A stretch of DNA of 29,909 nt, taken from the NCBI GenBank assembly GCA_035946955.1, contig DASYYE010000405.1, positions 1 through 29,909 on the forward strand, read 5' to 3'. This DNA comes from DASYYE01 sp035946955. GTDB lineage: Bacteria > Actinomycetota > Actinomycetes > Streptosporangiales > Streptosporangiaceae. Shown piece by piece: positions 17,543 through 24,404 of this stretch (the first letter of the stretch is position 1; every line of letters starts with the position of its first letter). Position numbers and translations under genes: made by a program. The notes under the pieces were generated by a model. The model was given only the letters and a program-made list of their open reading frames with translations, was not told the origin of the DNA and ran no database searches.

Positions 17543-17724
17543 GCTACTGCCGTCCTATCGGCCCGCTGCCGCTGCGGCGTGGCAGCCACGGACCCACCTG
17601 ATTGACCAACGGCGTCGCGCCATGCGAGGCCAGGGTGCTGCGCCCGGTGCGGGGTTCTGGCGCCGCGTAACCAGCCGGTCTGGAGAGAACGGTCTTCCGG
17701 CATGGTGACACCAGTCACACTCAT
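17539..17724 (-). CDS. Candidate 61-aa protein coupled to the peptidoglycan hydrolase
   Basis: A short ORF (starts MSVTGVTMPEDRS, ends ADRTAVA) of unrecognised function. Three things support it: an AGGGGAGGG Shine-Dalgarno run about five nt before ATG 17724, an ATGA stop/start overlap with the hydrolase gene, and no other gene in this stretch. Against it, third-position GC is lower than in the neighbours and the product is polar with no motif. Codon 19 is TTA (17668-17670), a very rare codon in Streptomyces whose translation there depends on the bldA tRNA. It could be a real small protein, a leader that sets translation of the hydrolase, or chance. Confidence 0.4.
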   Translation of the reverse strand: MSVTGVTMPEDRSLQTGWLRGARTPHRAQHPGLAWRDAVGQSGGSVAATPQRQRADRTAVA

Positions 17725-18034
17725 TGGGCCCTCCCCTGTGCGGCAGCGCCCGCGCGCGAAGCCCAATCTCCGGCGAAAATTCGCATATCGCCGCCTTCGC
17801 CGGGGATGCTACTCACAATAACGCACGGAGCCGGAGGCATCCAGTCATATTTCTGGCATGCGCTGAGCCGGCCGCCCGGGCACCGGGTTCAAGAGCACGG
17901 CCTAATAAGGGTGACATGACCGTCATTCTCGGTATGGTCATTCTGTCCGGGAGTGGCCGAAGATGGTGGGTGTCGTCGCCGTCGCGGCAGGGGGCGCCCG
18001 CGCGGCGGACGGCCGGGCGGAGGGAGGGCGTCAG
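17725..18034. promoter_or_regulatory. Divergent intergenic region with overlapping inverted repeats
   Basis: This lies between the leftward hydrolase unit and the rightward membrane-protein gene. A comparatively AT-rich patch holds GCGAA-AA-TTCGC (17773-17784), overlapped by a second repeat, CGGCGA (17771-17776) with TCGCCG (17788-17793). At 17916-17926 is ATGAC-C-GTCAT, and GTCATTCT occurs twice (17922-17929, 17937-17944). These are plausible operator elements for divergent promoters. No convincing -35/-10 pair can be assigned, and short ORFs in the stretch look spurious. Confidence 0.35.
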
Positions 18035-18883
18035 ATGCCGGGCGAGGTCAGTGGTCAAGGCCCCGAACCCAGGGAGCCGACTCCGGCGGCGCCTGTCAGC
18101 GGGCCACCTCAGCCTGCCGTCGGCGGGGGCACGGACTGGCGGAAGTACCTGGGGTCCGCCATCTTCGGTGTTGTCGGCCTGGTACTGCTGGTCTCGGCCT
18201 GGCTGGCGTATCCGCCGCCTGAGACAGGGATTGCGACCCCGGCTTATCCCACGCTGGTCATAACCACGTACCAGGCCATGGCCTCTGTCGTCTATTCGGT
18301 CCAGCCGGTCCATTCGGCCACTGAGCTCCGTGTCACGTTCAGGCTATTTTCGCCGCTGCCGAGCGTGACTCCAGGCCCGCTCCCGCCGATGGCCGAGATT
18401 GACCTGCCGCCCGGTGCCAGGTTCCCAGGCCAACCTGGATATATAACTGCTCTGCCAATGCCGCTGGACTTCGGGTCCGGCACCACAGCGACTGTTGTCT
18501 TCCTGGTGGGCGGTCACAGCTTCAACGCGGATTCCAACGGGGTCAATGCGTATGCTGCCCTCCCCGAAGTCCGCTACCAAGTCCCGCCAGGCAGCGTCGG
18601 GTTCGAGCCCCCGACGCTGTGGGCCAGGTACCAGATCCCATCAGCCGCGAGCTACGACTGGTCATCGTTCCGGCCCGCGATGTACGACAGGTCTGGGCCC
18701 GAGTGGGAGGAGTTCCTGACCCGCTACTCCGGCGACACGGCGGCCCGCACGGCGCTTGGCATCGACCACACACGCCAGGCGAGCGACGCCGACTGGACGT
18801 TCGTCGCCGGGGCACTGCTCGGCCTCGGCGGCGGCGCGGTCCTCTCCGCCCTCCAGGAACTCATGCAGCAGGTCCTTGCCTGA
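18035..18883 (+). CDS. Two-TM membrane protein with a large extracytoplasmic domain
   Basis: 282 aa, not recognised. A Pro/Gly-rich N-terminal tail (about 1-36) precedes a TM helix (about 38-59, YLGSAIFGVVGLVLLVSAWLA). About 190 residues of beta-rich sequence follow, with several Pro-rich turns. A second hydrophobic segment (about 256-272, FVAGALLGLGGGAVLSAL) lies just before the C-terminus. This suggests both ends inside and the middle outside the membrane. ATG 18035 is chosen over GTG 17963 because GGAGGGAGGG sits at 18019-18028, whereas the upstream start lacks a good ribosome site. A strong stem-loop follows the stop by 5 nt. No motif gives a function. Confidence 0.7.
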   Translation: MPGEVSGQGPEPREPTPAAPVSGPPQPAVGGGTDWRKYLGSAIFGVVGLVLLVSAWLAYPPPETGIATPAYPTLVITTYQAMASVVYSVQPVHSATELRVTFRLFSPLPSVTPGPLPPMAEIDLPPGARFPGQPGYITALPMPLDFGSGTTATVVFLVGGHSFNADSNGVNAYAALPEVRYQVPPGSVGFEPPTLWARYQIPSAASYDWSSFRPAMYDRSGPEWEEFLTRYSGDTAARTALGIDHTRQASDADWTFVAGALLGLGGGAVLSALQELMQQVLA

Positions 18884-18888
18884 CAGTG

Positions 18889-18930
18889 CCTTGTCACCTG
18901 CTGGCAGCGGGCCGTCAGCAGGTGACAAGG
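18889..18930 (+). terminator. Strong stem-loop directly after the membrane-protein gene
   Basis: Perfect 15-bp arms, CCTTGTCACCTGCTG (18889-18903) and its complement (18916-18930), enclose a 12-nt loop. It begins 5 nt after the stop codon. There is no T-tract, but actinobacterial terminators often lack one. An alternative is a regulatory palindrome, since TTGACA follows at 18933-18938. Confidence 0.6.
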
Positions 18931-18968
18931 GGTTGACAAGAGCCGTTGGTGAGACTTGACCCTGGCAG

Positions 18969-18996
18969 TCACACACGCAGCCCACATGATGTGTGA
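18969..18996. promoter_or_regulatory. Inverted repeat upstream of the candidate leader ORF
   Basis: TCACACA (18969-18975) is matched by TGTGTGA (18990-18996). An inner CACAT-G-ATGTG palindrome lies at 18983-18993. It sits just before the GAGGGG ribosome site of the 26-codon ORF, so it could be an operator or a fold affecting that start. Confidence 0.3.
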
Positions 18997-19005
18997 GGGG
19001 CACGC

Positions 19006-19086
19006 GTGGACAGCAGGCGCATCACCACCGCGATAGCAGGGGCCGCGGTGGCCGGCATCCTGCAGCGTGCGTGTGGATGCCACTGA
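19006..19086 (+). CDS. Candidate 26-aa leader peptide or small hydrophobic peptide
   Basis: GTG 19006 is preceded by GAGGGG (18995-19000) at a 5-nt spacing. The peptide reads MDSRRITTAIAGAAVAGILQ and then RACGCH, with a basic start, a short hydrophobic core and two Cys codons close to the TGA at 19084-19086. Four nt after the stop, a large nested stem begins (19090-19156), followed by a GC-rich hairpin. This order resembles an attenuation leader. Alternatively it is a tiny membrane peptide, or chance in a GC-rich stretch. Confidence 0.3.
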   Translation: MDSRRITTAIAGAAVAGILQRACGCH

Positions 19087-19200
19087 TGCTACGGGTGCCT
19101 GCGGGCTGGTGATGTCCACCTGGCGGACCATCACAGCAGCGGGGTAGGCACCCGTACCAACTGGTGCCTGGGCCGGATGGGCTGTCGGCCCGGGCACCAG
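19025..19200 (+). ncRNA. Candidate structured RNA: four successive helices before the alpha/beta-hydrolase gene
   Basis: Four stems follow one another: CCACCGCG/CGCGGTGG (19025-19032, 19044-19051); GGCATCC/GGATGCC (19054-19060, 19075-19081); TACGGGTGCCT/AGGCACCCGTA (19090-19100, 19146-19156), which encloses a 9-bp stem with a one-base bulge (19109-19117 with 19125-19134); and a 14-bp stem with one G-U pair (19161-19174, 19187-19200). The last is followed by CCTTT and could terminate transcription. It matches no RNA family I recognise. GCCACTG occurs, but no B12 box is seen. The strand is not proven. Confidence 0.35.
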
Positions 19201-19287
19201 CCTTTGCGCACATGGCCCTGGCGGAGTGATAACAGCAAGTTGCGGCAGAGAAGAGAGTGGAGCCCGCTGGTGAGGGAGCGGGGTCAG

Positions 19288-19293
19288 TAGTAT
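19288..19293 (+). promoter_or_regulatory. -10-like element for a possibly leaderless start
   Basis: TAGTAT lies 7 nt before ATG 19301. The nearest purine-rich run (19272-19283) is too far upstream to serve as a ribosome site. A leaderless transcript beginning at or near the ATG is therefore likely. No clear -35 is visible. Confidence 0.3.
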
Positions 19294-19300
19294 CAGCCTC

Positions 19301-19861
19301 ATGCCGCAAGACCAGGCGCCCCGGTCAGCAGTCGTGGCGCCTGGCAGGTTCTACAGCATCGACGGCCCGTTGCTGATGTACGCCAGGCTCGCTGTGGAGC
19401 GTCGCGGCGGTCACACGCACCCGATTGTGTGGGACCTTCCGGACACGGTCGGTTTCGGCGAGGAGCACGGGCAGGTCGCTTCCCAAGTCGTGTCGGCTAT
19501 CGACGCAGTGATAACAGCAACAGGCGTAACGCCGCTGGTGATCGCCAAGTCAACAGGCACGCTGGCCGCCTCAGTCGTTGCTGACCGGGGACTGGCAGCC
19601 GTGTGGCTGACACCATTGCTCACCGACGAGCCGACCGTAGCGGCGATGCGGCGCGCGACAGGCCCATGCCTGCTCGCCGGTGGCACGGGGGATGGTTTCT
19701 GGGATGGGCGGACCGCCCGTTCCATCACCCCTCATGTCGTTGAGGTCGAGGGTGCGGACCACGGGATGTTCATACCGGGCCGGCTCGCTGCCTCAGCCAT
19801 GGCGCTTGCCACGGTCATCACGGCCGTCGAGGACTTCCTGGACCACATCGCCTGGGCGTGA
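19301..19861 (+). CDS. Small alpha/beta-hydrolase
   Basis: 186 aa, shorter than most members and without a lid or signal peptide. The nucleophile elbow is IAKSTGTLAA (81-90) with S84; the residue two before the Ser is Ala rather than the usual Gly. D131 in GGTGDGFWDG is the likely acid, and H154 in VEGADHGMF is the likely base. This matches compact cytosolic hydrolases annotated as alpha/beta-hydrolase family proteins. The substrate cannot be deduced. The start at 19301 has no Shine-Dalgarno at a normal distance, but a TAGTAT -10-like element lies 7 nt upstream. It converges on the isochorismatase-like gene, with 58 nt between the stops. Confidence 0.75.
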   Translation: MPQDQAPRSAVVAPGRFYSIDGPLLMYARLAVERRGGHTHPIVWDLPDTVGFGEEHGQVASQVVSAIDAVITATGVTPLVIAKSTGTLAASVVADRGLAAVWLTPLLTDEPTVAAMRRATGPCLLAGGTGDGFWDGRTARSITPHVVEVEGADHGMFIPGRLAASAMALATVITAVEDFLDHIAWA

Positions 19862-19919
19862 CAGCGTGCGGGCAGCCGATGCACTGCTGGGCCGATCGGC
19901 AACTTGGTGGGTGCGTGGG

Positions 19920-20561
19920 TCAGCGGCCGCTGAGGGCGTGCTGGGTCTCCTCGGCGCTGGCGCGGTAGCACAGCATCGAGTAGTCCAGGGTGGCCAGCGA
20001 CCGTTCGGCGGCCTCCGGCTCCACGACACCGCAGGCATCGGTGACGACGACGGGGAGCAACCCCAGGTCTGCGGCATGCCGGGCGGTCGGTTCGATCCCG
20101 ATCTCCAGCACCGCCCCGATGAGGATCAGCGTGGTGATCAGACGGTCGCGCAGGACCGCTTCCAGCGGGGTGCCGACGAAGGCGGACATGCCGAGCTTGT
20201 CGAATACGGGCTCCCCGTTGGTGGGTGCCAGGTCACTGACGATCTGGGTCTGCGGCGCGTCTGGCGGGAACGCCCAGGCCACGTCGGCAGCTTTGTCCAG
20301 GCGTTGCCAGGCCATCGCTGTCCGCAGTGCAGTGACTCCGGCGTGGGTGGGCGGGACCGAGACATGCCGGACGTAGATGACCGGGACGTTGTTCGCCCGG
20401 GCCGCCACGAGCACCCGTGACATGCGCTCAACCACCGCGTCACGGTCGCGGATGTGCGCCAGGATGCCTGCCTGTGCGTCGTAGACCAGGACGGCGCTAC
20501 GGTCGGGCCGGCACATCTCGGCGACAGTGTCAGGAACCTCCATGCCATAAGCGCGCTGCAT
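19920..20561 (-). CDS. Isochorismatase-like hydrolase with Gly at the Cys-nucleophile position
   Basis: 213 aa, normal for the cysteine-hydrolase/isochorismatase superfamily. D28 in LVYDAQAGI and K122 in VFDKLGMSAF are two of the three classical catalytic residues. In the third motif (about 149-158, GAVLEIGIEPTAR) the usual Cys is Gly155. True isochorismatases such as EntB and PhzD also lack this Cys and hydrolyse a vinyl ether using Asp and Lys; amidase-type members need it. The enzyme is therefore unlikely to act as an amidohydrolase through a thiol. ATG 20561 is chosen by comparison with remembered starts (M-x-RAYG); GTG 20576 and ATG 20543 are alternatives, and none has a clear ribosome site. 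It lies downstream of a TetR gene on the same strand and may be cotranscribed. No siderophore or phenazine genes are nearby. Confidence 0.8.
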   Translation of the reverse strand: MQRAYGMEVPDTVAEMCRPDRSAVLVYDAQAGILAHIRDRDAVVERMSRVLVAARANNVPVIYVRHVSVPPTHAGVTALRTAMAWQRLDKAADVAWAFPPDAPQTQIVSDLAPTNGEPVFDKLGMSAFVGTPLEAVLRDRLITTLILIGAVLEIGIEPTARHAADLGLLPVVVTDACGVVEPEAAERSLATLDYSMLCYRASAEETQHALSGR

Positions 20562-20651
20562 CCGCCCAGTCTGCACTAGCCGCGAAGCTGTGCCGCAGTG
20601 AGAGCCTGCCTTGCCGGCTACGCCCTACGCCACCGGAAACACACGTCCGCC

Positions 20652-21338
20652 TCAGCGCTCGCTTTGGCCATCCCGGGCCAGCAGTCCGGCGCTCATCACC
20701 TCGACTACCTCGCGGATCGTTGCGGTGAAGTCCAAGCGCATGGCCGCGAGTTCCGGGTCGGCCTCGTACGCGGCCAGCATCGCGGCCGACGGCTGAGTAT
20801 GTGGCCACAATGCGCCCGTGATCATGATGGTGGCCCCGGCCAGCTTCACGGCGTCCTGCTCGCTGAGTTCGGGTACGCACCTGCGCATCAGGCTGGCGAG
20901 CACATCGATGCCGGCCACGCTGGCCCGCTTGTACTGGGCGGCGACCTGTGGCGAGACGTTGCGCTCCAGGACCGCGGCCTGAGCGCTGATCAGGTCGCAC
21001 AGCATGGGTCGGGCGGCGAGTGATGCTGCCACCGCTGCGGCCAGCTGGCCGCAGCGCGAGGTGACCGGCGCGGCGGGGCCGAGCGCGACCGGCAGGTCCC
21101 GATCGAGCTGCACCAGCCAGTCCTGCCCCGCGGCAGCGAGGAGTTCGAGCAGCACGGCCTCACGTGACTCGAAGTAGCGCAGGACGTTTGACTTGGCCAG
21201 CCCGGCTCGCCTGCTGAGCTCGTTCAGGGTGACCTCGGCGACCGGCATCTCGGCCAGCATCGAGGCCGCCGTGCCGAGGATCGCCTGCCGCCTTGCCTCG
21301 CGTTGCTCCTCACTGCGCGCACGCTGGAACACTGTCAT
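20652..21338 (-). CDS. TetR-family repressor, divergent from the SDR gene
   Basis: 228 aa. The N-terminal helices lead to a helix-turn-helix at about 36-57 (VTLNELSRRAGLAKSNVLRY, then FESREAVL), the standard TetR DNA-binding layout. The helical C-terminal domain is the expected ligand and dimer domain and has no recognisable specificity. The gene is divergent from the SDR gene at 21442. The 103 bp between them hold three copies of an ACAGACCG-n-CGGTCT palindrome, so it most likely represses both the SDR and itself. The isochorismatase-like gene follows on the same strand after about 90 nt and may share control. Confidence 0.85.
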   Translation of the reverse strand: MTVFQRARSEEQREARRQAILGTAASMLAEMPVAEVTLNELSRRAGLAKSNVLRYFESREAVLLELLAAAGQDWLVQLDRDLPVALGPAAPVTSRCGQLAAAVAASLAARPMLCDLISAQAAVLERNVSPQVAAQYKRASVAGIDVLASLMRRCVPELSEQDAVKLAGATIMITGALWPHTQPSAAMLAAYEADPELAAMRLDFTATIREVVEVMSAGLLARDGQSER

Positions 21339-21349
21339 CCTCGCATATT

Positions 21350-21418
21350 ACAGACCGTCGGTTCCTTGTGTACAGACCGGCGGTCTGTTATGTTGCCAAT
21401 AACAGACCGCCGGTCTAC
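21350..21418. promoter_or_regulatory. Three TetR operator copies between the TetR and SDR genes
   Basis: Copy 2 is a perfect palindrome, ACAGACCG-G-CGGTCTGT (21372-21388). Copy 3, ACAGACCG-C-CGGTCTAC (21402-21418), keeps 6-bp arms. Copy 1, ACAGACCG-T-CGGTTCC (about 21350-21365), is weaker. Copy starts are 22 and 30 bp apart. Their form and position between divergent genes point to the adjacent TetR protein. Confidence 0.75.
21366..21394 (+). promoter_or_regulatory. SDR promoter with the operator filling the spacer
   Basis: -35 TTGTGT (21366-21371) and -10 TATGTT (21389-21394) are separated by exactly 17 nt. Those 17 nt are the perfect operator palindrome. Bound repressor would block RNA polymerase directly. 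Confidence 0.6.
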
Positions 21419-21441
21419 TGAAGCTCTGGAGGAGACTAGTC

Positions 21442-22383
21442 ATGTACGCCGTTCCCGATCAGACGGGCAAGTTCATCGTGGTCACTGGTGCCAACAGCGG
21501 TACCGGGAAGGAAGCCACCCGCCGTCTCGCCGCGGCCGGGGCGCGCGTGGTTATGGCCGTGCGGACCGTTGCCAAGGGGGAGCAGGCGCGGGCCGAGATC
21601 CTGGCCAGCCAGCCTGGCGCCAAAATCGAGGTCCGCTGCGTCGACCTGGCTGACCTGAGCGCCGTCAAGGAGTTCACCGACGGCTTGACCGCCGATGGCA
21701 CGCCGGTTGACGTCCTGGTCAACAACGCGGGTGTGATGGCTCCGCCGACCAGGATGAGCACTGCGGACGGCTTCGAGCTCCAGTTTGGCAGCAACTTCCT
21801 CGGCCCGTTCGCGCTGACCATGCGGTTGCTGCCGCTGGTGCTCGCCGCCCCCGCGCCCCGCGTGGTCACCATGAGCAGCGGCGTAGCCAGCTACGGCCGG
21901 ATCCGTTTCGATGACCTGCAGTGGGAGCGCGGCCGGTACAGCCCCAACCTGACCTACGCTCAGTCGAAGCTCGCGGACCTGATGATGACCCTTCGCCTCG
22001 CGGGCCTCGCCACGCAAAACGGCTGGAACCTGGTCAGCAACGGCGCGCACCCCGGGTTCACCCGTACCAACCTGCAGACCGCCGGGGCCAGCCTGGGCCG
22101 GGACAAGCCGAAGTGGACGCCGTTCAACAGCAGGTTCAACCCGGTGCCCTCACAAGACGTCGAGCAGGGCACCGAACCGCTGCTGTACGCGGCAACCAGC
22201 CCCGAGGCCGTCAACGGCGGCTACTACGGCCCGAGCGGATGGTTCGGGCTGGTCGGGCCCACGACCACGGTCCGCCCGCCACGCCGGGCCCGCGATGCCG
22301 CTGCCGCCGCCCGCCTGTGGAGCGAAGCCGAGCACCTCACCGGTGTCGCCTTGCCCCTGCCATCTGGCGCGGCCCGCTCGTAG
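21442..22383 (+). CDS. Short-chain dehydrogenase/reductase (SDR)
   Basis: 313 aa. The Rossmann-fold glycine motif is TGANSGTG (15-22), followed by R37-type basic residues in VVMAVRT, which suggests NADP(H). The structural NNAG motif is at 94-97, the catalytic Ser in MSSGVASYG (about 145-146) and the catalytic Tyr/Lys in YAQSK (Y172, K176). It belongs to the WW-oxidoreductase/retinol-dehydrogenase-like group of SDRs by general pattern; the substrate is unknown. GGAGGAG at 21428-21434, seven nt before ATG 21442, sets the start. It is controlled by the divergent TetR repressor through the three operators upstream. It was possibly acquired as a repressor-reductase pair for detoxifying a small molecule. 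Confidence 0.88.
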   Translation: MYAVPDQTGKFIVVTGANSGTGKEATRRLAAAGARVVMAVRTVAKGEQARAEILASQPGAKIEVRCVDLADLSAVKEFTDGLTADGTPVDVLVNNAGVMAPPTRMSTADGFELQFGSNFLGPFALTMRLLPLVLAAPAPRVVTMSSGVASYGRIRFDDLQWERGRYSPNLTYAQSKLADLMMTLRLAGLATQNGWNLVSNGAHPGFTRTNLQTAGASLGRDKPKWTPFNSRFNPVPSQDVEQGTEPLLYAATSPEAVNGGYYGPSGWFGLVGPTTTVRPPRRARDAAAAARLWSEAEHLTGVALPLPSGAARS

Positions 22384-22463
22384 TGTCTGCATACGCTCAG
22401 CGAGCTGGTTGTGTCACTTCCCGACGAGAGTGAGAGCCTGCCCCACCGGCTACCGTTGCCCGC

Positions 22464-23167
22464 GTGGCTCACGCTCAGGTCGATATCACGGAGGAACTGG
22501 TCCAGGGCCTGCTGCGCGATCAGCACCCCGACCTGGCCGACTTGCCGCTGAGGTTTGGTGCCCGCGGCTGGGACAATCAGTTGTGGCGGCTCGGTGACGA
22601 CCTTGCGGTCCGGCTGCCCTGGGCCACTGCGGACGCAGACGAGCTGCTCATCAAGGAGCACGCGTTGCTGCCTGCCATAGCGCCGCGCCTCCCATTGCAG
22701 GTACCTGTTCCGCAGCGCCTGGGCCAGCCTTCCGAGCGCTTCCCGCGCGCTTGGATTGTTACTACCTGGGTCGCCGGTGAACCTGCTGACCGCGCCCCAG
22801 CGACTCGCGGTGCCGAGGCGGCTGATACCTTGGCGGCTCTCCTGGCAGCCCTGCATCAGCCCGCGCCTTATGGCGCGCCTGCTGGTCGGCACAACCGGAG
22901 TGGCCCGCTGGCCGACAGCAACGAAGACTTCGCCTATTTCCTGAGGGAGACGACCGATCGTGGGCTGGTTCCCGACCCGGACGCTGTACGCGAGGTTTGG
23001 GACGATGCGCTAGCTGCGCCTGGCTGGACAGGTCCGGCTCTGTGGCTGCACTTGCCTGCCTGCTCATCGGCGATGCCGGAGTCCACGGCCGCCCGGGTGG
23101 AAAAGCCACGTGGGGCCCGCCGGCCTGCGCTGCGCTGCGGCGCCTCACCGCAACGGCCAGCGGGTGA
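22464..23167 (+). pseudogene. Aminoglycoside-phosphotransferase-like gene with internal frame-shifting deletion
   Basis: The N-lobe is intact: LRFGARGWDNQLWRLGDDLAVRLPW (glycine loop and ATP-lysine strand region), then the KEHALLP helix, PVPQRLG and WIVTTWVAGEP, typical of APH-fold small-molecule kinases. At 23043-23051 the sequence reads W-L-H, where the catalytic loop H-G-D-L-H-P-x-N should follow; instead the frame runs into unrelated residues. Two bases out of frame, from 23054 to TGA 23165-23167, another frame reads ACLLIGDAGVHGRPGGKATW, then GPPACAALRRL, which looks like the normal end of this family. Roughly 80-90 codons holding the catalytic loop and metal-binding Asp therefore seem to be deleted, with a frameshift. 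The product cannot be an active kinase. There is no clear Shine-Dalgarno before GTG 22464. The apparent ORF would otherwise run to 23255, into the antisense of the glucanase gene. Confidence 0.7.
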
Positions 23168-23185
23168 CCAGCGGGCCCAAGGCGG

Positions 23186-24193
23186 TTACCAGCCGACCGC
23201 GACGACCATGTACTGCGGGTTTGTCACCGAGATGTCGGATGACTGCCCGGCGTAGTCGTCGTAGGGGAACCCGTACTGCCGGCCGTTGATGGCGTTCTTG
23301 TGCCAGAACTGCGCGTAGTAGTTCGCGGGTGCCGCCCGGTAGAAGTTGGCCGGGTTGGACTGCTGTGAGGCTGGGAGTTGCGCGACGTGCCGGTTCAGCC
23401 CGGCGCACAGGCCCGGGTTGGAGGCCAGGGTGCCGCCACAGCCGAAGATCTGCGCGGTGGTGTCGGTGGTGTCGCCGACTGACGCCGCGTATTTGGTGAG
23501 GTAGCCCGCGTTCGTGCCGCCCGGCTGGAAGGCGGGGTCGTTGCCAGGTGATGGGATGCCAAAGGGGGCGTCGACAGTGGCCAGTTGCCTGAACGGCTTC
23601 GGCACGGATTCCCTGAACCGCAGGAATGTCGCCGCGCGGGTCTCCTTGAACGTGGCGTAGTCCTCGCCGACCTCCTGGTTGGACCTGTCATGGCCGTGCA
23701 GCAGCAACGCGAGTTTCAAGCCGAACCTGTCCACCCGGGTGGTGTCCACGTTGATGGCTGAGGGGCCGACCGTGAACTCGATGAAGTCGAAATACCGGCT
23801 GCTGGGCGAACCGAGGTAGAAGTACATCCGGCCAGCCGAGTTCGCTGGCATGTCGATGTAGCGCTGCTGGGCGACAGACTTCTCCTGCCCGCCGAAACTC
23901 CAGTACACATGGCTATTCGGGTAATGGCCGTTCGTCCGGTTCAGTACCTCGACTTCAAGCACGTTGTGGGCGGCCGGGATGTGGCTGGTGTTTCCCCAGA
24001 ACCAGGTCGGCGGCGCACCCGACCCGGCCGGTCCCTCGCCCGCGGCGGACATGGCTGAGGACACTGCCCCCTGGGCTGTTCTGGCCGTGCCGGCTCGGTT
24101 CAGGCGGCTCGCGTTGGCCGACGCGACACTCACCATCACGCCCACGAGGGCCGCAGCGGCCAGCGCGGAGGTTGCTACTCGGACGACTCGCAT
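23186..24193 (-). CDS. Secreted GH64-like beta-1,3-glucanase family protein
   Basis: 335 aa. The N-terminus MRVVRVATSALAAAALVG and following small residues up to ASANA form a Sec signal peptide, with cleavage likely near residue 28. The mature part fits the GH64 (laminaripentaose-producing beta-1,3-glucanase, thaumatin-like) pattern: VYWSFGG, RMYFYLG, YFDFIEFTVG (E139), INVDTTRVDRFGLKLAL (D155), and the C-terminal INGRQYGFPYDDYAGQSSD, then NPQYMVVAVGW. E139 and D155 are 16 residues apart, like the catalytic Glu154/Asp170 pair I remember for the Streptomyces matensis enzyme. The expected role is extracellular cleavage or binding of beta-1,3-glucan. ATG 24193 is chosen because the signal peptide starts there and GAGGGAG lies about 10 nt upstream; an upstream in-frame start would hide the signal. 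Confidence 0.78.
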   Translation of the reverse strand: MRVVRVATSALAAAALVGVMVSVASANASRLNRAGTARTAQGAVSSAMSAAGEGPAGSGAPPTWFWGNTSHIPAAHNVLEVEVLNRTNGHYPNSHVYWSFGGQEKSVAQQRYIDMPANSAGRMYFYLGSPSSRYFDFIEFTVGPSAINVDTTRVDRFGLKLALLLHGHDRSNQEVGEDYATFKETRAATFLRFRESVPKPFRQLATVDAPFGIPSPGNDPAFQPGGTNAGYLTKYAASVGDTTDTTAQIFGCGGTLASNPGLCAGLNRHVAQLPASQQSNPANFYRAAPANYYAQFWHKNAINGRQYGFPYDDYAGQSSDISVTNPQYMVVAVGW

Positions 24194-24234
24194 GGCGAAC
24201 TCACTCCCTCCGAGTCCCGCCCGCGTAGTAGCAA

Positions 24235-24242
24235 ACGATCGT
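24235..24242. promoter_or_regulatory. ACGATCGT palindrome upstream of the glucanase gene
   Basis: An 8-bp perfect palindrome lies about 42 nt before the glucanase start, with partial AAACGATCGTCT flanks. An AT-rich GTAATTAC palindrome is at 24288-24295. Both could be operator or promoter elements of the leftward gene. The information content is low. Confidence 0.25.
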
Positions 24243-24404
24243 CTCACTGGAGGCCCGGCAAGCAACGGCAAAGAGGGTAATGAAATGGTAATTACATCCC
24301 GATGCTGGCAGGCGCCGTCTTGGCCGCGGGCTGGCTCGGGGCCGAACCCGGAACTCTGCCTGGGGGAGAGGGGCCGGTAGCCGGTTACTGATCGCCCGGA
24401 GATG

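Noticed and set aside
19081..19200. Cobalamin riboswitch
   Set aside because: GCCACTG occurs at 19079-19085, but no B12 box or the surrounding conserved core is found on either strand, and the helices do not fit.
19680..20420. 246-codon plus-strand frame
   Set aside because: It overlaps the hydrolase end and runs antisense to the isochorismatase-like gene. The translation has no family features.
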